Program-made: the position numbers and the translations under genes
In this document: in pieces, positions 29,342 through 37,577 of the stretch
Numbering within the stretch: position 1 is the first letter of the stretch
Layout: each line of letters begins with the position of its first letter
DNA from: Pseudomonadota bacterium
GTDB lineage: Bacteria; Pseudomonadota; Alphaproteobacteria; Caulobacterales; Caulobacteraceae
Direction: 5' to 3'
Length of the DNA stretch: 49,722 nt
Assembly (NCBI GenBank): GCA_021816155.1
Contig: JAKAZA010000009.1
Location: 1-49,722, forward strand
The notes under the pieces: model-generated
Told to the model about the DNA's origin: nothing
Database searches by the model: none
Seen by the model: only the letters and a program-made list of their open reading frames with translations

Positions 29342-29537
29342 GCGGACGGTCTTCCGTCATTTCAAATCGGTACTGGGTGCTCGGTGGACGCTGGGTCGAT
29401 GATGCGACGCATCTGTTGTGGCCGCGCGTGTAGGGCCCTTATCGAGACTACCAGGCCGCACGCGCCAGCTGAACGACGCGGACGATCCCTGCGTCCGCTA
29501 CCTGGTCGTGGCCGACGTGCCGGAGGGGGCGGCATGA
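29338..29537 (+). pseudogene. broken DUF4170-like small gene behind dabA
   Basis: ATG at 29338 overlaps the dabA stop and opens MSGRSSVISNRYWVLGGRWV, which resembles the start of DUF4170 proteins (RYWVVGGEY). The frame meets TAG at 29431-29433. Beyond it the same frame gives GPYRDYQAARAS, matching the family's GP(Y/F) middle, then stops again at 29470. The rest continues in the frame one base earlier as RQLNDADDPCVRYLVVADVP and ends at TGA 29535-29537. One nonsense change and a net loss of one base would explain both breaks. Intact members are about 70-80 residues, like the 66-67 codons here. A sequencing error could explain one lesion but hardly both. Family call is by eye. Confidence 0.5.
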
Positions 29538-29856
29538 CCACCGCCCTGACACACTTGGGAACCTCGGGCCCGGGCAGACCGCTGGCGTGTTCCCGCACTC
29601 CAACCCGACCAAGGCCGACATCCGGGCCTACTGCCAGGCGTCAGAGGCCTGGCTTTCCGCCCCACTGACGCGCTGCGCCCGCGGAGGCTGGTTGCGCCCC
29701 AGGGGCGGAACTCCTGGACTGTGCTGCTCCGCCTGGCATCATGACCGAGATTTCATCTGCGCCGGCGCATCCGCGGGCCACGCTTGGCGCCTCTTTCCAG
29801 TCGAGGACCGTCGGTTCGACTGTCCGGCGAGGCAACCAAGGGCGAAGACGGACTCC
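29538..29856. other. 319-base stretch without a recognisable intact gene
   Basis: An ATG at 29534 opens a 44-codon frame of low-complexity Pro/Arg/Thr content. A different frame of the same DNA reads GQTAGVFPHSNPTKADIRAY then CQASEAWLSAPL, which looks more protein-like, so a second frameshifted remnant is possible. The frame then runs on without a stop into the next gene, but its middle (29680-29850) is rich in Cys/Arg/Gly and not convincing. No hairpin with a T-tract, tRNA or repeat is seen. Confidence 0.35.
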
Positions 29857-30324
29857 ATGACCGACATTCCGGACGTCGCCATGCTGACGGGCGCGGTGCA
29901 GTTGTTGATCTTCTGGGCCTTCGTGCTGGTGCTAGTGCTGGGACTGGCGCTGGGACCGAGGTTCATCCGCTCGCGCGAGCGCCAGAAGCTCTACGACGTC
30001 CTGCGCGCGGCCTACGAGCAGGGGCAATCGCCACCGCCCGAGCTTCTGGAGGCGCTGGGCCAGAGCGACGCCGCGCCGCGCGAGGGCCCGCCGCAAGACG
30101 CGCAGAGCCGCGACCTCCGCCGCGCGGTCGTGCTGATGGCCGTCGGGCTCGGGGTGGCCGGACTCGGCATGGGGCTCGGGTCCGGACTTGCTTTCGCCAG
30201 CCATGTCGCCGGCGCAATCGTGGGCGGCATCCTGGTCGGATGCGGCGCCATACCGGGGTTCATCGGCGTCGCCTATCTCATGTTGTGGCTCGTGGGTCGC
30301 GGCGGCCGCCAGGCGGACGCCTGA
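29857..30324 (+). CDS. DUF6249-like membrane protein
   Basis: A 155-residue membrane protein. An N-terminal helix (about 9-32: GAVQLLIFWAFVLVLVLGLA) is followed by the motif RSRERQKLYDVLRAAYEQGQ and PPELLEALGQ. Two further helices lie at about 88-115 and 117-145 (LMAVGLGVAGLGMGLGSGLA and AGAIVGGILVGCGAIPG). This layout, with a leading helix, a kinase-like short cytosolic stretch and a paired hairpin, fits DUF6249 proteins. As I recall, they are often encoded beside an RNA polymerase sigma factor, as here. ATG 29857 is chosen because upstream in-frame residues have no protein-like character. It probably acts with the sigma factor and the next membrane protein; the exact role is unknown. Confidence 0.75.
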   Translation: MTDIPDVAMLTGAVQLLIFWAFVLVLVLGLALGPRFIRSRERQKLYDVLRAAYEQGQSPPPELLEALGQSDAAPREGPPQDAQSRDLRRAVVLMAVGLGVAGLGMGLGSGLAFASHVAGAIVGGILVGCGAIPGFIGVAYLMLWLVGRGGRQADA

Positions 30325-30372
30325 GCCGCCGAGGGCCTCACCAGCAACGCCGACGAAGAGGAGCCAGGCCGC

Positions 30373-30969
30373 GTGGCGATGGCGCCGATCACGAGGGAGC
30401 GACTGGCAGGCGCGCACGACCTGGAGCTGACCGCCCAGGCCGCCGCCGGGGACCGCGCCGCCTTCGGCGAGCTCGTGCGGCGGCACGGTTCGGCCGTGAG
30501 GGCGCTGCTGCGCCGGATGGGCGCCGAACCCGCCGCGGCCGATGACGTGGCGCAGGACGCGTTCCTGACCGCGTTCGAGCGGATCGCCGAGTTTCGTGGC
30601 GAGGGCGCGTTCCGCGCCTGGGTGAGCCGCATCGCCGCGCGGGCCTGGGTCCGCCGCTGGCGGCGCGAGGCGCAGATCGACGTCGCCGCCGATCCCGGCG
30701 AGTTCATGCCGTCCGGGCTGGACGCCGCCGTGACGCCGGCGGCCGACACGCGCATCGATCTCGACGAGGCGCTGAAGGCCCTTTCGCCGGCCGAGCGGCT
30801 CTGCGTGTCGCTCTGCTATGGCGCAGGCTTGTCACACGGCGAGGCGGCGGCCGCCTTGAATGCGCCCCTCGGAACAGTCAAATCCCATGTCAAACGTGGT
30901 CTCGATAAGCTCCGGCAGAGGCTCTCGCCGGATGGCGACGATGGGCAGCGGAGCGCGGCAAGTGCCTGA
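30373..30969 (+). CDS. ECF-type RNA polymerase sigma factor
   Basis: A 198-residue extracytoplasmic-function sigma factor. Region 2 spans about 25-95 (DRAAFGELVRRHGSAVRALL, then ADDVAQDAFLTAFERIAEF, then FRAWVSRIAARAWVRRWRRE). Region 4 spans about 130-185 (ALSPAERLCVSLCYGAGLSH, then LGTVKSHVKRGLDKLRQRL), the helix-turn-helix for the -35 element. There is no region 3, as expected for ECF factors. GTG at 30373 follows GAGGAG; ATG at 30379 is also possible. The next gene starts eight bases before its stop, so the two are coupled, as sigma/anti-sigma pairs are. I saw no convincing GGAAC/CGTT autoregulatory promoter. Confidence 0.9.
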   Translation: MAMAPITRERLAGAHDLELTAQAAAGDRAAFGELVRRHGSAVRALLRRMGAEPAAADDVAQDAFLTAFERIAEFRGEGAFRAWVSRIAARAWVRRWRREAQIDVAADPGEFMPSGLDAAVTPAADTRIDLDEALKALSPAERLCVSLCYGAGLSHGEAAAALNAPLGTVKSHVKRGLDKLRQRLSPDGDDGQRSAASA

Positions 30970-31336
30970 CAACAGGTTTGAATTCAGGCTTGGGCGCATG
31001 TTCGCCGAGGCGCCGGCCCTTCCCGATGCGGAGCTGTTCCGCCTGCGGGTGCTCGAAAAGCTCGATCGCGGCTGGACAGCCAGGCGGCTTCTGATCGGCG
31101 TTATGGGCGCGGCGGGCGGCCTGGTCGGCGCGGTGCAGCTGGTGGGCTCCGGCGACCTCGGCGCCCTGGCCGCGTTGAGCGCGCGGTCCGACGCCTACGC
31201 GCAGCGCCTGCTTGACCAATTCGCCACGGTCGCGCCGCTCGGCGTTCCGGTGGCGGGCGAGGTTCTCTTGACGGCCGCCGTCCTGGCGATCATTGGCGCC
31301 GGCTTCGGGCTCGCCCGCCTGATCAGGGATATCTGA
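30962..31336 (+). CDS. small membrane protein, candidate anti-sigma factor
   Basis: A 124-residue protein coupled to the ECF sigma gene. The first 35 residues are cytosolic and charged, with LGRMFAEAPALPDAELFRLRVLEKLDRGW split as LGRMFAEAPALPDAE and LFRLRVLEKLDRGW. Two hydrophobic segments follow at about 38-58 (RLLIGVMGAAGGLVGAVQLV) and 95-118 (VAGEVLLTAAVLAIIGAGFG). There is no HxxxCxxC zinc anti-sigma motif. By position and topology it may hold the sigma factor at the membrane through its N-terminal helix, but no homology supports this. GTG at 30962 is preferred over earlier in-frame starts that lie deep inside the sigma gene. It ends four bases before panB. Confidence 0.7.
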   Translation: MPDNRFEFRLGRMFAEAPALPDAELFRLRVLEKLDRGWTARRLLIGVMGAAGGLVGAVQLVGSGDLGALAALSARSDAYAQRLLDQFATVAPLGVPVAGEVLLTAAVLAIIGAGFGLARLIRDI

Positions 31337-31340
31337 CCCC

Positions 31341-32171
31341 ATGTCTTCCCATCGCGAAGCCGCCATCCGACGGCTCACCACGCCGGAGATCGCCGCGCGC
31401 AAAGGCGGCGAGCCGATCGTTTGCCTCACCGCCTACACCGCGCCGATGGCGGAGATCCTCGACGAGGCCTGCGACCTGCTGCTGGTCGGCGACTCGGTGG
31501 GCATGGTGCTGCACGGCCTTCCGAACACGGTCGGCGTCACGCTGGAGATGATGATCCTGCACGGTCAGGCGGTGATGCGCGCGAGCCGCCGGGCGCTGGT
31601 GGTGGTCGACATGCCGTTCGGCACGTACGAGGGCGCGCCCGAGGCGGCCTACGCCAACGCTGCGCGGATCCTGAAGGAGACCGGCTGCCAGGCGGTGAAG
31701 GTCGAGGCCGGCCCAACCGTTCCCGCGACGATCGCCTATCTCGTGCAGCGCGGCATCCCGGTGGTCGGCCATGTCGGACTGCGGCCGCAGGCCGTGAACG
31801 TCGACGGTGCGTTCCGGGCGAAGGGGCGTTGTGAGGACGAGTGGGCGAGCGTGATCGCCGAAGCGCGCGCGACCGCCGAGGCCGGCGCCTTCTCGATCGT
31901 GGTCGAAGGCGTCGCTGAGGCTCTCGCCCGCGAGGTCACCACCGCCGTGCCGGTTCCGACCATCGGCATCGGCGCGTCAGCTGGGTGCGACGGCCAGATC
32001 CTGGTCACGGATGACATGCTGGGCATGTTCGAGTGGACGCCGAAGTTCGTGCGCCGCTATGCGAGCCTGAAGAGCGACATCGCGGCCGCGGTCGGCGCCT
32101 ATGCGAGCGACGTGCGGGCGCGACGCTTCCCGGCCAAGGCCGAGACCTACTTCGCGAAGGCGAAGGCATAG
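31341..32171 (+). CDS. panB: 3-methyl-2-oxobutanoate hydroxymethyltransferase
   Basis: PanB transfers a hydroxymethyl group from methylenetetrahydrofolate to alpha-ketoisovalerate, making ketopantoate for pantothenate and CoA. The TIM-barrel family motifs are all present: GGEPIVCLTAYTAPMAEILD, CDLLLVGDSVGMVLHGLPNT, VVVDMPFGTYEG, AVKVEAGPTVPATI and PVVGHVGLRPQAVN, then PTIGIGASAGCDGQILVTDD and MLGMFEWTPKFVRRY. At 276 residues it has normal length. Metal ligands are the Asp of GDSVGM and the Asp of VDMPFG. ATG at 31341 starts four bases after the preceding stop, so it may be read through from the sigma-factor operon. panC is not in the window. Confidence 0.96.
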   Translation: MSSHREAAIRRLTTPEIAARKGGEPIVCLTAYTAPMAEILDEACDLLLVGDSVGMVLHGLPNTVGVTLEMMILHGQAVMRASRRALVVVDMPFGTYEGAPEAAYANAARILKETGCQAVKVEAGPTVPATIAYLVQRGIPVVGHVGLRPQAVNVDGAFRAKGRCEDEWASVIAEARATAEAGAFSIVVEGVAEALAREVTTAVPVPTIGIGASAGCDGQILVTDDMLGMFEWTPKFVRRYASLKSDIAAAVGAYASDVRARRFPAKAETYFAKAKA

Positions 32172-32172
32172 A

Positions 32173-34080
32173 CTAGGCGGCGGCCAGCCGCGCGACCTCG
32201 TTCAGCAGCGCCGCAGGCGAGATCGGCTTTGCGACGACGCCGTCGATGCCGCTCGCTCGATAGACCACGATCTGGTCGGCCATCACGTTGGCGGTGGTCG
32301 CGATGATCGGCACCTGGCATTTCGGCGCGGCCATGGCTCGGATGCGTCGCGTGGCCTCAACGCCGTCCATCACCGGCATCTGGATGTCCATGAACACGAG
32401 GTCGAAGGCTCCCTCGGCGACCGCGGCGACGCCCTCGGCGCCGTTGTCGGCGGTGACGACGCTGGCGCCGAGCTGACCGAGCATGCGGGTGGCGACCATC
32501 CGGTTCACCGCGTTGTCCTCGACCACCAGCACGCGGACGCCAGCGAGCCAGTCGCCGCAGCCGGCCTCTTCCTCGTCCTGAGGCGCGGCGGCGGCCGGCG
32601 CCGATACGTCGACCCAGAACGTTGAGCCGCGGCCCACCTTGCTGGTGAACCCGACCGCGCCGCCCATCAGCTCGGCGAGGCGCCGCGTCAACGCCAGGCC
32701 GAGTCCGGGCCCGCCGTAGCGGCGTGTGACCGACGAGTCGGCCTGGGTGAACTGCTGGAACACCTGGCCTTGCGCAGCGGTCGCGATGCCGACGCCGGTG
32801 TCCTCCACCTCGAGCCGCAGGCGCCGGGACTCGCCCTCGCCGGTCGCGGTCAGCCGCACGTCGATCCGCCCCGTATGCGTGAACTTCACCGCGTTGCTGA
32901 CCAGGTGGAACATCAGCGTGCGCAGCCGTGGCGCGTCGATGGCGACCCAGCCGATGTCGTCGGCCACGGTTGCGCTCAGCGCCACGCCCTTCGTCTCGGC
33001 CTGCGAGCGGTGCATCGCAAGGATCGCGTCGAGTTGCTCGACCGGGTCTGCGGGCGCCGGCGCCAGCTGGAGGTCGCCGGTCTCCACGTCGGCGAAGTCG
33101 ATGATGTCGTTGAGCAGGCCAGCGAGCCCGGCGCCGCAGGCAAGCGCCTGATCGATCAGTCGCGCACGCTCGGCCTCGGGCGGATTGGCCTTGATCAGGT
33201 GCAGCACGCCCAGCACGCCGTTCATCGGCGTGCGCAGTTCGTGGCTGACGTTGGCCAGAAACCGGGACTTGGCTCCAGCGGCGGCGCGCGCTGCGCGCTC
33301 GCCTCGCAGCGCCGCATCGCGGGCGTTGGCGATCTCGGTGATGTCGGCGACGACGCCCAGGACGTCCCAGCGTCCGCTCGATCTTTGGCGCAGGCCCTGC
33401 CAAGCCCCCCGCACGCGGCGCCACGACCGCTGCCGGCCGACGCGCACCCGGTACTCCACCTCGCCCGGCTCCCCGGTGGCGAGCGTCTTGTGCCAGGCCG
33501 CGGCCACGGTCGCCCGATCGTCGACGTGGATGATCGTGCGCTGCGAGGCGCCGGAGCGGACGTTGGGCTGCTCGCCTCCCTGCCGCGTGAAGTCCGGATC
33601 GATCTCGTAGAAGTCGCTCTCGGCGTCGTAGCGCCAGGGGGTGACGCCGGCCGTGGCGCGCACCAGCGCCGCGACGCGGCGAGCCTGCTCGGCGTCGTGC
33701 TCGCGCAGCTGCTCCACCGTGACGTCGCGCAGGATCATCAAGATCCAGCCGTCGGCGGCGCGGACCACGTGGTGGCGCAGCCAGAGCGGCCCGCGGGATT
33801 TCGATGCGAGGCGCTGGGTGAATACCGCGCGACCGTTCGCCGGCACCGCCTCGAGGGCGTCGGTCAGCGAAGCCACGTCCTCTCGGAAGAAGAAGTCGGC
33901 ATACGACCTGCCGACAGATGCGGCGGTGCTCCAGCCCGTGATCTGGGTCCAGGTGTCGTTGGTCCAGGCCAGAACGCCATCATGCAGGCCGACGAAGGCG
34001 TCGAGGCTGTTCTGCAGGAACCAGGCCCCCGCCTTCACCGCACCGACGTCCACCAACGTCTGCTCCGGCTGCGAAGGCAT
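32173..34080 (-). CDS. soluble hybrid histidine kinase (PAS-PAS-HisKA-HATPase-REC)
   Basis: A 635-residue sensor kinase with no membrane segment, so it senses a cytosolic signal. PAS-like domains lie at about 20-130 (LAWTNDTWTQITGWS) and 155-265. The dimerisation/phosphoacceptor helix has His280 in FLANVSHELRTPMNGVLGVL. The ATPase domain shows HLVSNAVKFTHTG, EDTGVGI and GGPGLGLALTRRL. The C-terminal receiver domain (about 510-635) has phosphoacceptor Asp565 in DLVFMDIQMPVMDG and Lys in VVAKPISP. This order suits a phosphorelay, in which the REC domain passes phosphate to an unlinked HPt protein. No HPt or response regulator gene lies next to it. It converges on panB and diverges from the ABC ATPase gene. 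Confidence 0.92.
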   Translation of the reverse strand: MPSQPEQTLVDVGAVKAGAWFLQNSLDAFVGLHDGVLAWTNDTWTQITGWSTAASVGRSYADFFFREDVASLTDALEAVPANGRAVFTQRLASKSRGPLWLRHHVVRAADGWILMILRDVTVEQLREHDAEQARRVAALVRATAGVTPWRYDAESDFYEIDPDFTRQGGEQPNVRSGASQRTIIHVDDRATVAAAWHKTLATGEPGEVEYRVRVGRQRSWRRVRGAWQGLRQRSSGRWDVLGVVADITEIANARDAALRGERAARAAAGAKSRFLANVSHELRTPMNGVLGVLHLIKANPPEAERARLIDQALACGAGLAGLLNDIIDFADVETGDLQLAPAPADPVEQLDAILAMHRSQAETKGVALSATVADDIGWVAIDAPRLRTLMFHLVSNAVKFTHTGRIDVRLTATGEGESRRLRLEVEDTGVGIATAAQGQVFQQFTQADSSVTRRYGGPGLGLALTRRLAELMGGAVGFTSKVGRGSTFWVDVSAPAAAAPQDEEEAGCGDWLAGVRVLVVEDNAVNRMVATRMLGQLGASVVTADNGAEGVAAVAEGAFDLVFMDIQMPVMDGVEATRRIRAMAAPKCQVPIIATTANVMADQIVVYRASGIDGVVAKPISPAALLNEVARLAAA

Positions 34081-34207
34081 GGTTTACTCCAAGTTGTGCG
34101 TCGCAGAGATAGCCGACTGCTGGTAAATAAACGGCAAGCGGCCGGGCCCGGCGATCCGATCGACCGAGTCATTGGGCGCCGCCGCGCAGCGCGCTACACG
34201 GCGCATC

Positions 34208-35248
34208 GTGGAAGCCGCGACCGATCATACGCACACCTTGACGATCGAGGGCCTGACCAAATCGTTTGGTCGCGTGTGCGCCCTCGACCGCGTCTCGCTC
34301 TCGGCCGACCGGGAGTTCCTGGCGCTGCTTGGTCCCTCGGGCTCGGGCAAGACAACGCTGCTGCGCGTGCTGGCGGGCCTCGAGACGCCGGACGCCGGCG
34401 AGGTGTGCTTCGGCGGCGAGGACTATCTCGCGATCCCGGCGCGACAGCGGCGCGTCGGCATGGTGTTTCAGCATTATGCGCTGTTCAGACACATGACCGT
34501 AGCGCAGAACGTCGCCTTCGGCCTCGAGGTGCGGCGCGGACGCGACCGGCCGATGGACGCCGAGATCCGCCGACGCGTCTCGAACCTGCTCGATCTCGTA
34601 CATCTCGAGGGGTTGGACGGCCGCTACCCCGCCCAGCTTTCGGGCGGCCAGCGGCAGCGTGTGGCGCTGGCGCGGGCGCTCGCCATCGAGCCAAAGATGC
34701 TGCTGCTGGACGAGCCGTTCGGCGCGCTGGACGCCCAGGTGCGCCGCGACCTGCGCCGTTGGCTGCGCGATCTGCACGACCGCGCCGGCGTCACGACCGT
34801 ATTCGTGACCCACGACCAGGACGAGGCGCTGGACCTCGCCGACCGCGTGGCCATCCTCAGGGACGGCCGCCTCGTTCAGATCGGCGGGCCCCAGTCGCTT
34901 TACGACGATCCGGCGAGCGCGTTCATCTACGACTTCCTGGGACCGTCGTGCCGGCTGCCAGGCGTGGTGGCGGCAGGCGCCCTGCGCATCGGCGACTGGA
35001 CGGTCGCGGCCCCCAGCGGCGCGCCGAGCGGCGAGGTCGATGTCCTGTTCCGTCCGGACGAAGTCGATTTCGTCCCGGCGGGTGGCGTCGCGGTCCTGGT
35101 TCGCGCCGTGGCGGCGCGCGGCTCCGAGCTGCGCATAGACTGCGAGGCCGGTGGCCAGATGCTGGAGCTGCGCGCCCGCCAGCCGGCGGCGCTCGGTCCG
35201 GCGCGCGTGGCGCCCAGGCGTTTCAAGGTGTACCCGCGGACGGCCTGA
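34208..35248 (+). CDS. CysA-type ABC transporter ATP-binding protein, solitary
   Basis: A 346-residue ATPase of the sulfate/molybdate/Fe importer class. The Walker A is [16 protein letters not shown], the Q-loop is [18 protein letters not shown], the signature is [15 protein letters not shown], the Walker B is [20 protein letters not shown], and the switch is [17 protein letters not shown]. The C-terminus (about 240-346) is a TOBE-like regulatory domain with [11 protein letters not shown]. Overall it is nearest to CysA. No permease or periplasmic binding-protein gene is adjacent, so it must serve a transporter encoded elsewhere. GTG at 34208 is used; an in-frame start at 34172 is possible. 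Neither has a strong Shine-Dalgarno. The gap of 127 bases to the divergent kinase may hold promoters for both. Confidence 0.87.
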   Translation: MEAATDHTHTLTIEGLTKSFGRVCALDRVSLSADREFLALLGPSGSGKTTLLRVLAGLETPDAGEVCFGGEDYLAIPARQRRVGMVFQHYALFRHMTVAQNVAFGLEVRRGRDRPMDAEIRRRVSNLLDLVHLEGLDGRYPAQLSGGQRQRVALARALAIEPKMLLLDEPFGALDAQVRRDLRRWLRDLHDRAGVTTVFVTHDQDEALDLADRVAILRDGRLVQIGGPQSLYDDPASAFIYDFLGPSCRLPGVVAAGALRIGDWTVAAPSGAPSGEVDVLFRPDEVDFVPAGGVAVLVRAVAARGSELRIDCEAGGQMLELRARQPAALGPARVAPRRFKVYPRTA

Positions 35249-35410
35249 TCCTATTGGACCATGGCGACGCCGCCTCGCCTGCAGGCGCGCCCCGGAGGCG
35301 GGGCTTGCCCTGTTAGCGCAAGTCGGGCCAAAGCTGCAGCGCGTTGCAGTCGGGGGCGCCTGACGATAGGTTCCGCCGCTCTTTACGCCGGCTGCGCCTG
35401 GGAGTTCGGA

Positions 35411-36178
35411 TTGGTCGATCTGTTTGAAGAGGTCGAGGAGGAGCTGCGCTCCGACCGAACCGCAAAGCTGGCCCGCGGCCTGATCCCCTGGGTCAGCGGC
35501 CTCTTCGCGCTCGTCTTGGTCGGGTATCTCGCCTACTGGGGCTATACCGCTTGGCAGAGCCACAATCTGGCTGCGGCGGGGCTGGCCTATGAGAAGGGCC
35601 TGGATGCGCTCGCGCAGAATGACACCGCCGGCGCGCTCACGAACTTCGAGGCCGCCGCCAAGGCGGGCGCGCCCGGTTACCGCACGCTCGCCCTGATGCA
35701 GGAGGGCGACCTGCGCCTCGTTGCGGGCAAGCCCGACGAGGCGGCCAAGCTCTATGACCAGGCCGCGACCGGCGCACCCAACGAGATTTTCGCCGACCTG
35801 GCGCGCCTCAAGGCGGCCGAGGCGCTCATGGATACGACGCCGCTGCCGCAGATCCAGGCTCGCCTCGCACCTCTTGCGGCCCCGAATCGGCCCTACGCGC
35901 TCTACGCCAAGGAAGCGTTGGCGATGGCGGAGCTGATGGCTGGACGCACCGCCGACGCCAGGCGCGATTTCACGGGCTTGAGCCTGTCGCTGGAGGCGCC
36001 CGAGGACCTGCGCCAGAGGGCGCAGATGGCGCTGACGCTGATCAACTCCGGTGAGGCGCAGACCGCCGCGGCCGCTGCGAAGCTGGCCGCCACAATGCCG
36101 CCGCCGCCGACCGCGACTGTCGGCCCGCAAGGCGCTCCGAGCGCGCCGCCGCCCGCCGCCGCCGGAGCATCTCGATGA
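35411..36178 (+). CDS. YfgM-like tetratricopeptide membrane protein
   Basis: A 255-residue inner-membrane protein with a single N-terminal helix at about 26-48 (WVSGLFALVLVGYLAYWGYT) and a periplasmic TPR-like domain (about 50-215). The domain includes YEKGLDALAQNDTAGALTNF and EGDLRLVAGKPDEAAKLYDQ. E. coli YfgM is a periplasmic chaperone-like partner of PpiD and the Sec translocon, and is encoded in front of bamB and der, as here. TTG at 35411 is chosen because GGGAG lies six to ten bases upstream and the product starts with the family-like VDLFEEVEEELRSDR. The C-terminus (about 225-255) is Pro/Ala-rich. The stop overlaps the bamB start by four bases. Confidence 0.83.
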   Translation: MVDLFEEVEEELRSDRTAKLARGLIPWVSGLFALVLVGYLAYWGYTAWQSHNLAAAGLAYEKGLDALAQNDTAGALTNFEAAAKAGAPGYRTLALMQEGDLRLVAGKPDEAAKLYDQAATGAPNEIFADLARLKAAEALMDTTPLPQIQARLAPLAAPNRPYALYAKEALAMAELMAGRTADARRDFTGLSLSLEAPEDLRQRAQMALTLINSGEAQTAAAAAKLAATMPPPPTATVGPQGAPSAPPPAAAGASR

Positions 36179-37551
36179 CGCATCGACGCCCTGCCAGCGT
36201 CATCGCGATGGTCGCTGTCGCCGGCTTGGCGCTGGCGGCGTGCTCGACGCTCCGCCGCGTGATCCCTGCGCAGCCGCACCACGCGCCGGCCAACCCGGTC
36301 CTGAGCGAGACCAACCGCATCTCGCTGCTCGAGCTGAACGACCAACTGAAGGTGTCGCCGTCGCTGAAGGGGCAGGACTTCTACCTGCCGCCGCCGCAAC
36401 CGCAGGCCGACTGGCCAACCCCCGGCGGCACGCTCGAGAATTCGGTGGAGAATGTCTCGGCCGCGCCCGAGTTCCGCGTCGCCTGGAAGCGGCCTTTCGG
36501 TCTGCGCTCGACCGCGCACGCCCACGTCATGGCGCCGCCGGTCGCTGCTGACGGCAAAATCTTCGTCATGGACGCCAAGGCGACGGTCTCGGCCCACGAC
36601 CTGAGGACCGGCGAGCAAGTCTGGAAGACGAACCTGCAGCCCAAGTCCAAGCGCGAGCGCGACGCCTTCGGCGGCGGCATGGCCTACCAGGATGGCAAGC
36701 TCTACGTTGCGTCCGGCTTCCGCCTGGTGGCCGAACTCGACGCGGCGACCGGACGCGTCGGGTGGCTCACGCGCACGGACGCGCCCATCCATGACGCTCC
36801 GACGGTTGCCAACGGGCGCGTTTACACCATCGACGTCGACGACGAGATGCTGACCTTCAACGCCGCGAACGGCACGCCCGACTGGACCTATCAGGCGCTG
36901 ACCGAGCCGGCGCGCATGCTGGTGGCCTCAAGTCCGGCCGTGAGCAACGACACGGTGGTCGCCTCCTTCGCTTCGGGCGAGCTGGTCGCGCTGCGCTCCG
37001 ACAACGGCACTGAGCTCTGGAACAACCCCCTGTCGCACACCACCCGGACAAGCGCCTTGTCCGAGATCCGCGACATCGCGGGCCGACCGGTCGTCTACAA
37101 GGGCGACGTGTTCGCCATCAGTCACGCCGACGTCATGGCGGCCACGGACTTGCGCACCGGGCAGGTGCGCTGGACGATTCCCGTGTCCGCCTTCACCAGT
37201 CCATGGCCGGCCGGGGACGTGGTTTTCGCGATCGACGAGACGGGCCACGCGATCTGCGCTTCACGGGATTCGGGCCAGCTCTACTGGATGATCGACCTCA
37301 ATGCGGCGCCGCCGGCGACCAAGAAGCACAAGCATCCGAAGCGCGACAGCGCGGTGTGGTCGAGCCCGATCCTGGCCGACAGCAGGTTGATCACGGTCTC
37401 GGACAAGGGCGAGGCGGTGGCGATCAACGCCAAGACCGGCCAGGTCGAGCGGCGCCTGAAGATCGGTGACGACGCTCTGATCGGGCCGATCGCCGCGAAC
37501 GGACTCATTTACCTCGTGACCCAGAACGCGGACCTCATCGCCATCCGCTGA
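36175..37551 (+). CDS. bamB: outer-membrane assembly lipoprotein BamB
   Basis: BamB is a lipoprotein subunit of the BAM complex that inserts beta-barrels in the outer membrane. The signal peptide ends in a lipobox with Cys23 (GLALAACST). An eight-bladed PQQ-like beta-propeller fills about 85-458. Repeats of the form [40 protein letters not shown] and [15 protein letters not shown] are visible. At 458 residues it is longer than E. coli BamB (392), mainly in an N-terminal linker (about 25-85) that alphaproteobacterial BamB often has. ATG at 36175 overlaps the yfgM-like stop, and der follows 26 bases after. tamAB, in the same window, serves a related envelope pathway. Confidence 0.93.
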   Translation: MTHRRPASVIAMVAVAGLALAACSTLRRVIPAQPHHAPANPVLSETNRISLLELNDQLKVSPSLKGQDFYLPPPQPQADWPTPGGTLENSVENVSAAPEFRVAWKRPFGLRSTAHAHVMAPPVAADGKIFVMDAKATVSAHDLRTGEQVWKTNLQPKSKRERDAFGGGMAYQDGKLYVASGFRLVAELDAATGRVGWLTRTDAPIHDAPTVANGRVYTIDVDDEMLTFNAANGTPDWTYQALTEPARMLVASSPAVSNDTVVASFASGELVALRSDNGTELWNNPLSHTTRTSALSEIRDIAGRPVVYKGDVFAISHADVMAATDLRTGQVRWTIPVSAFTSPWPAGDVVFAIDETGHAICASRDSGQLYWMIDLNAAPPATKKHKHPKRDSAVWSSPILADSRLITVSDKGEAVAINAKTGQVERRLKIGDDALIGPIAANGLIYLVTQNADLIAIR

Positions 37552-37577
37552 CCGGGAGCGCTATAGGCGGGCCCGTC

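Noticed and set aside
29534-29668. A 44-codon ATG-started gene after the DUF4170-like remnant
   Set aside because: The product is low-complexity (Pro/Arg/Thr) and another frame of the same bases looks more protein-like, so it is probably a remnant.
35249-35410. GC-rich hairpins (for example GCCCC/GGGGC) as a terminator behind the ABC ATPase gene
   Set aside because: No run of T residues follows, and similar hairpins are expected by chance at this GC content.
34169-36130. A 653-residue minus-strand open frame opposite the ABC ATPase and yfgM-like genes
   Set aside because: It is an antisense shadow with Arg/Gln-rich low-complexity content. The plus strand encodes clear Walker motifs and TPRs.
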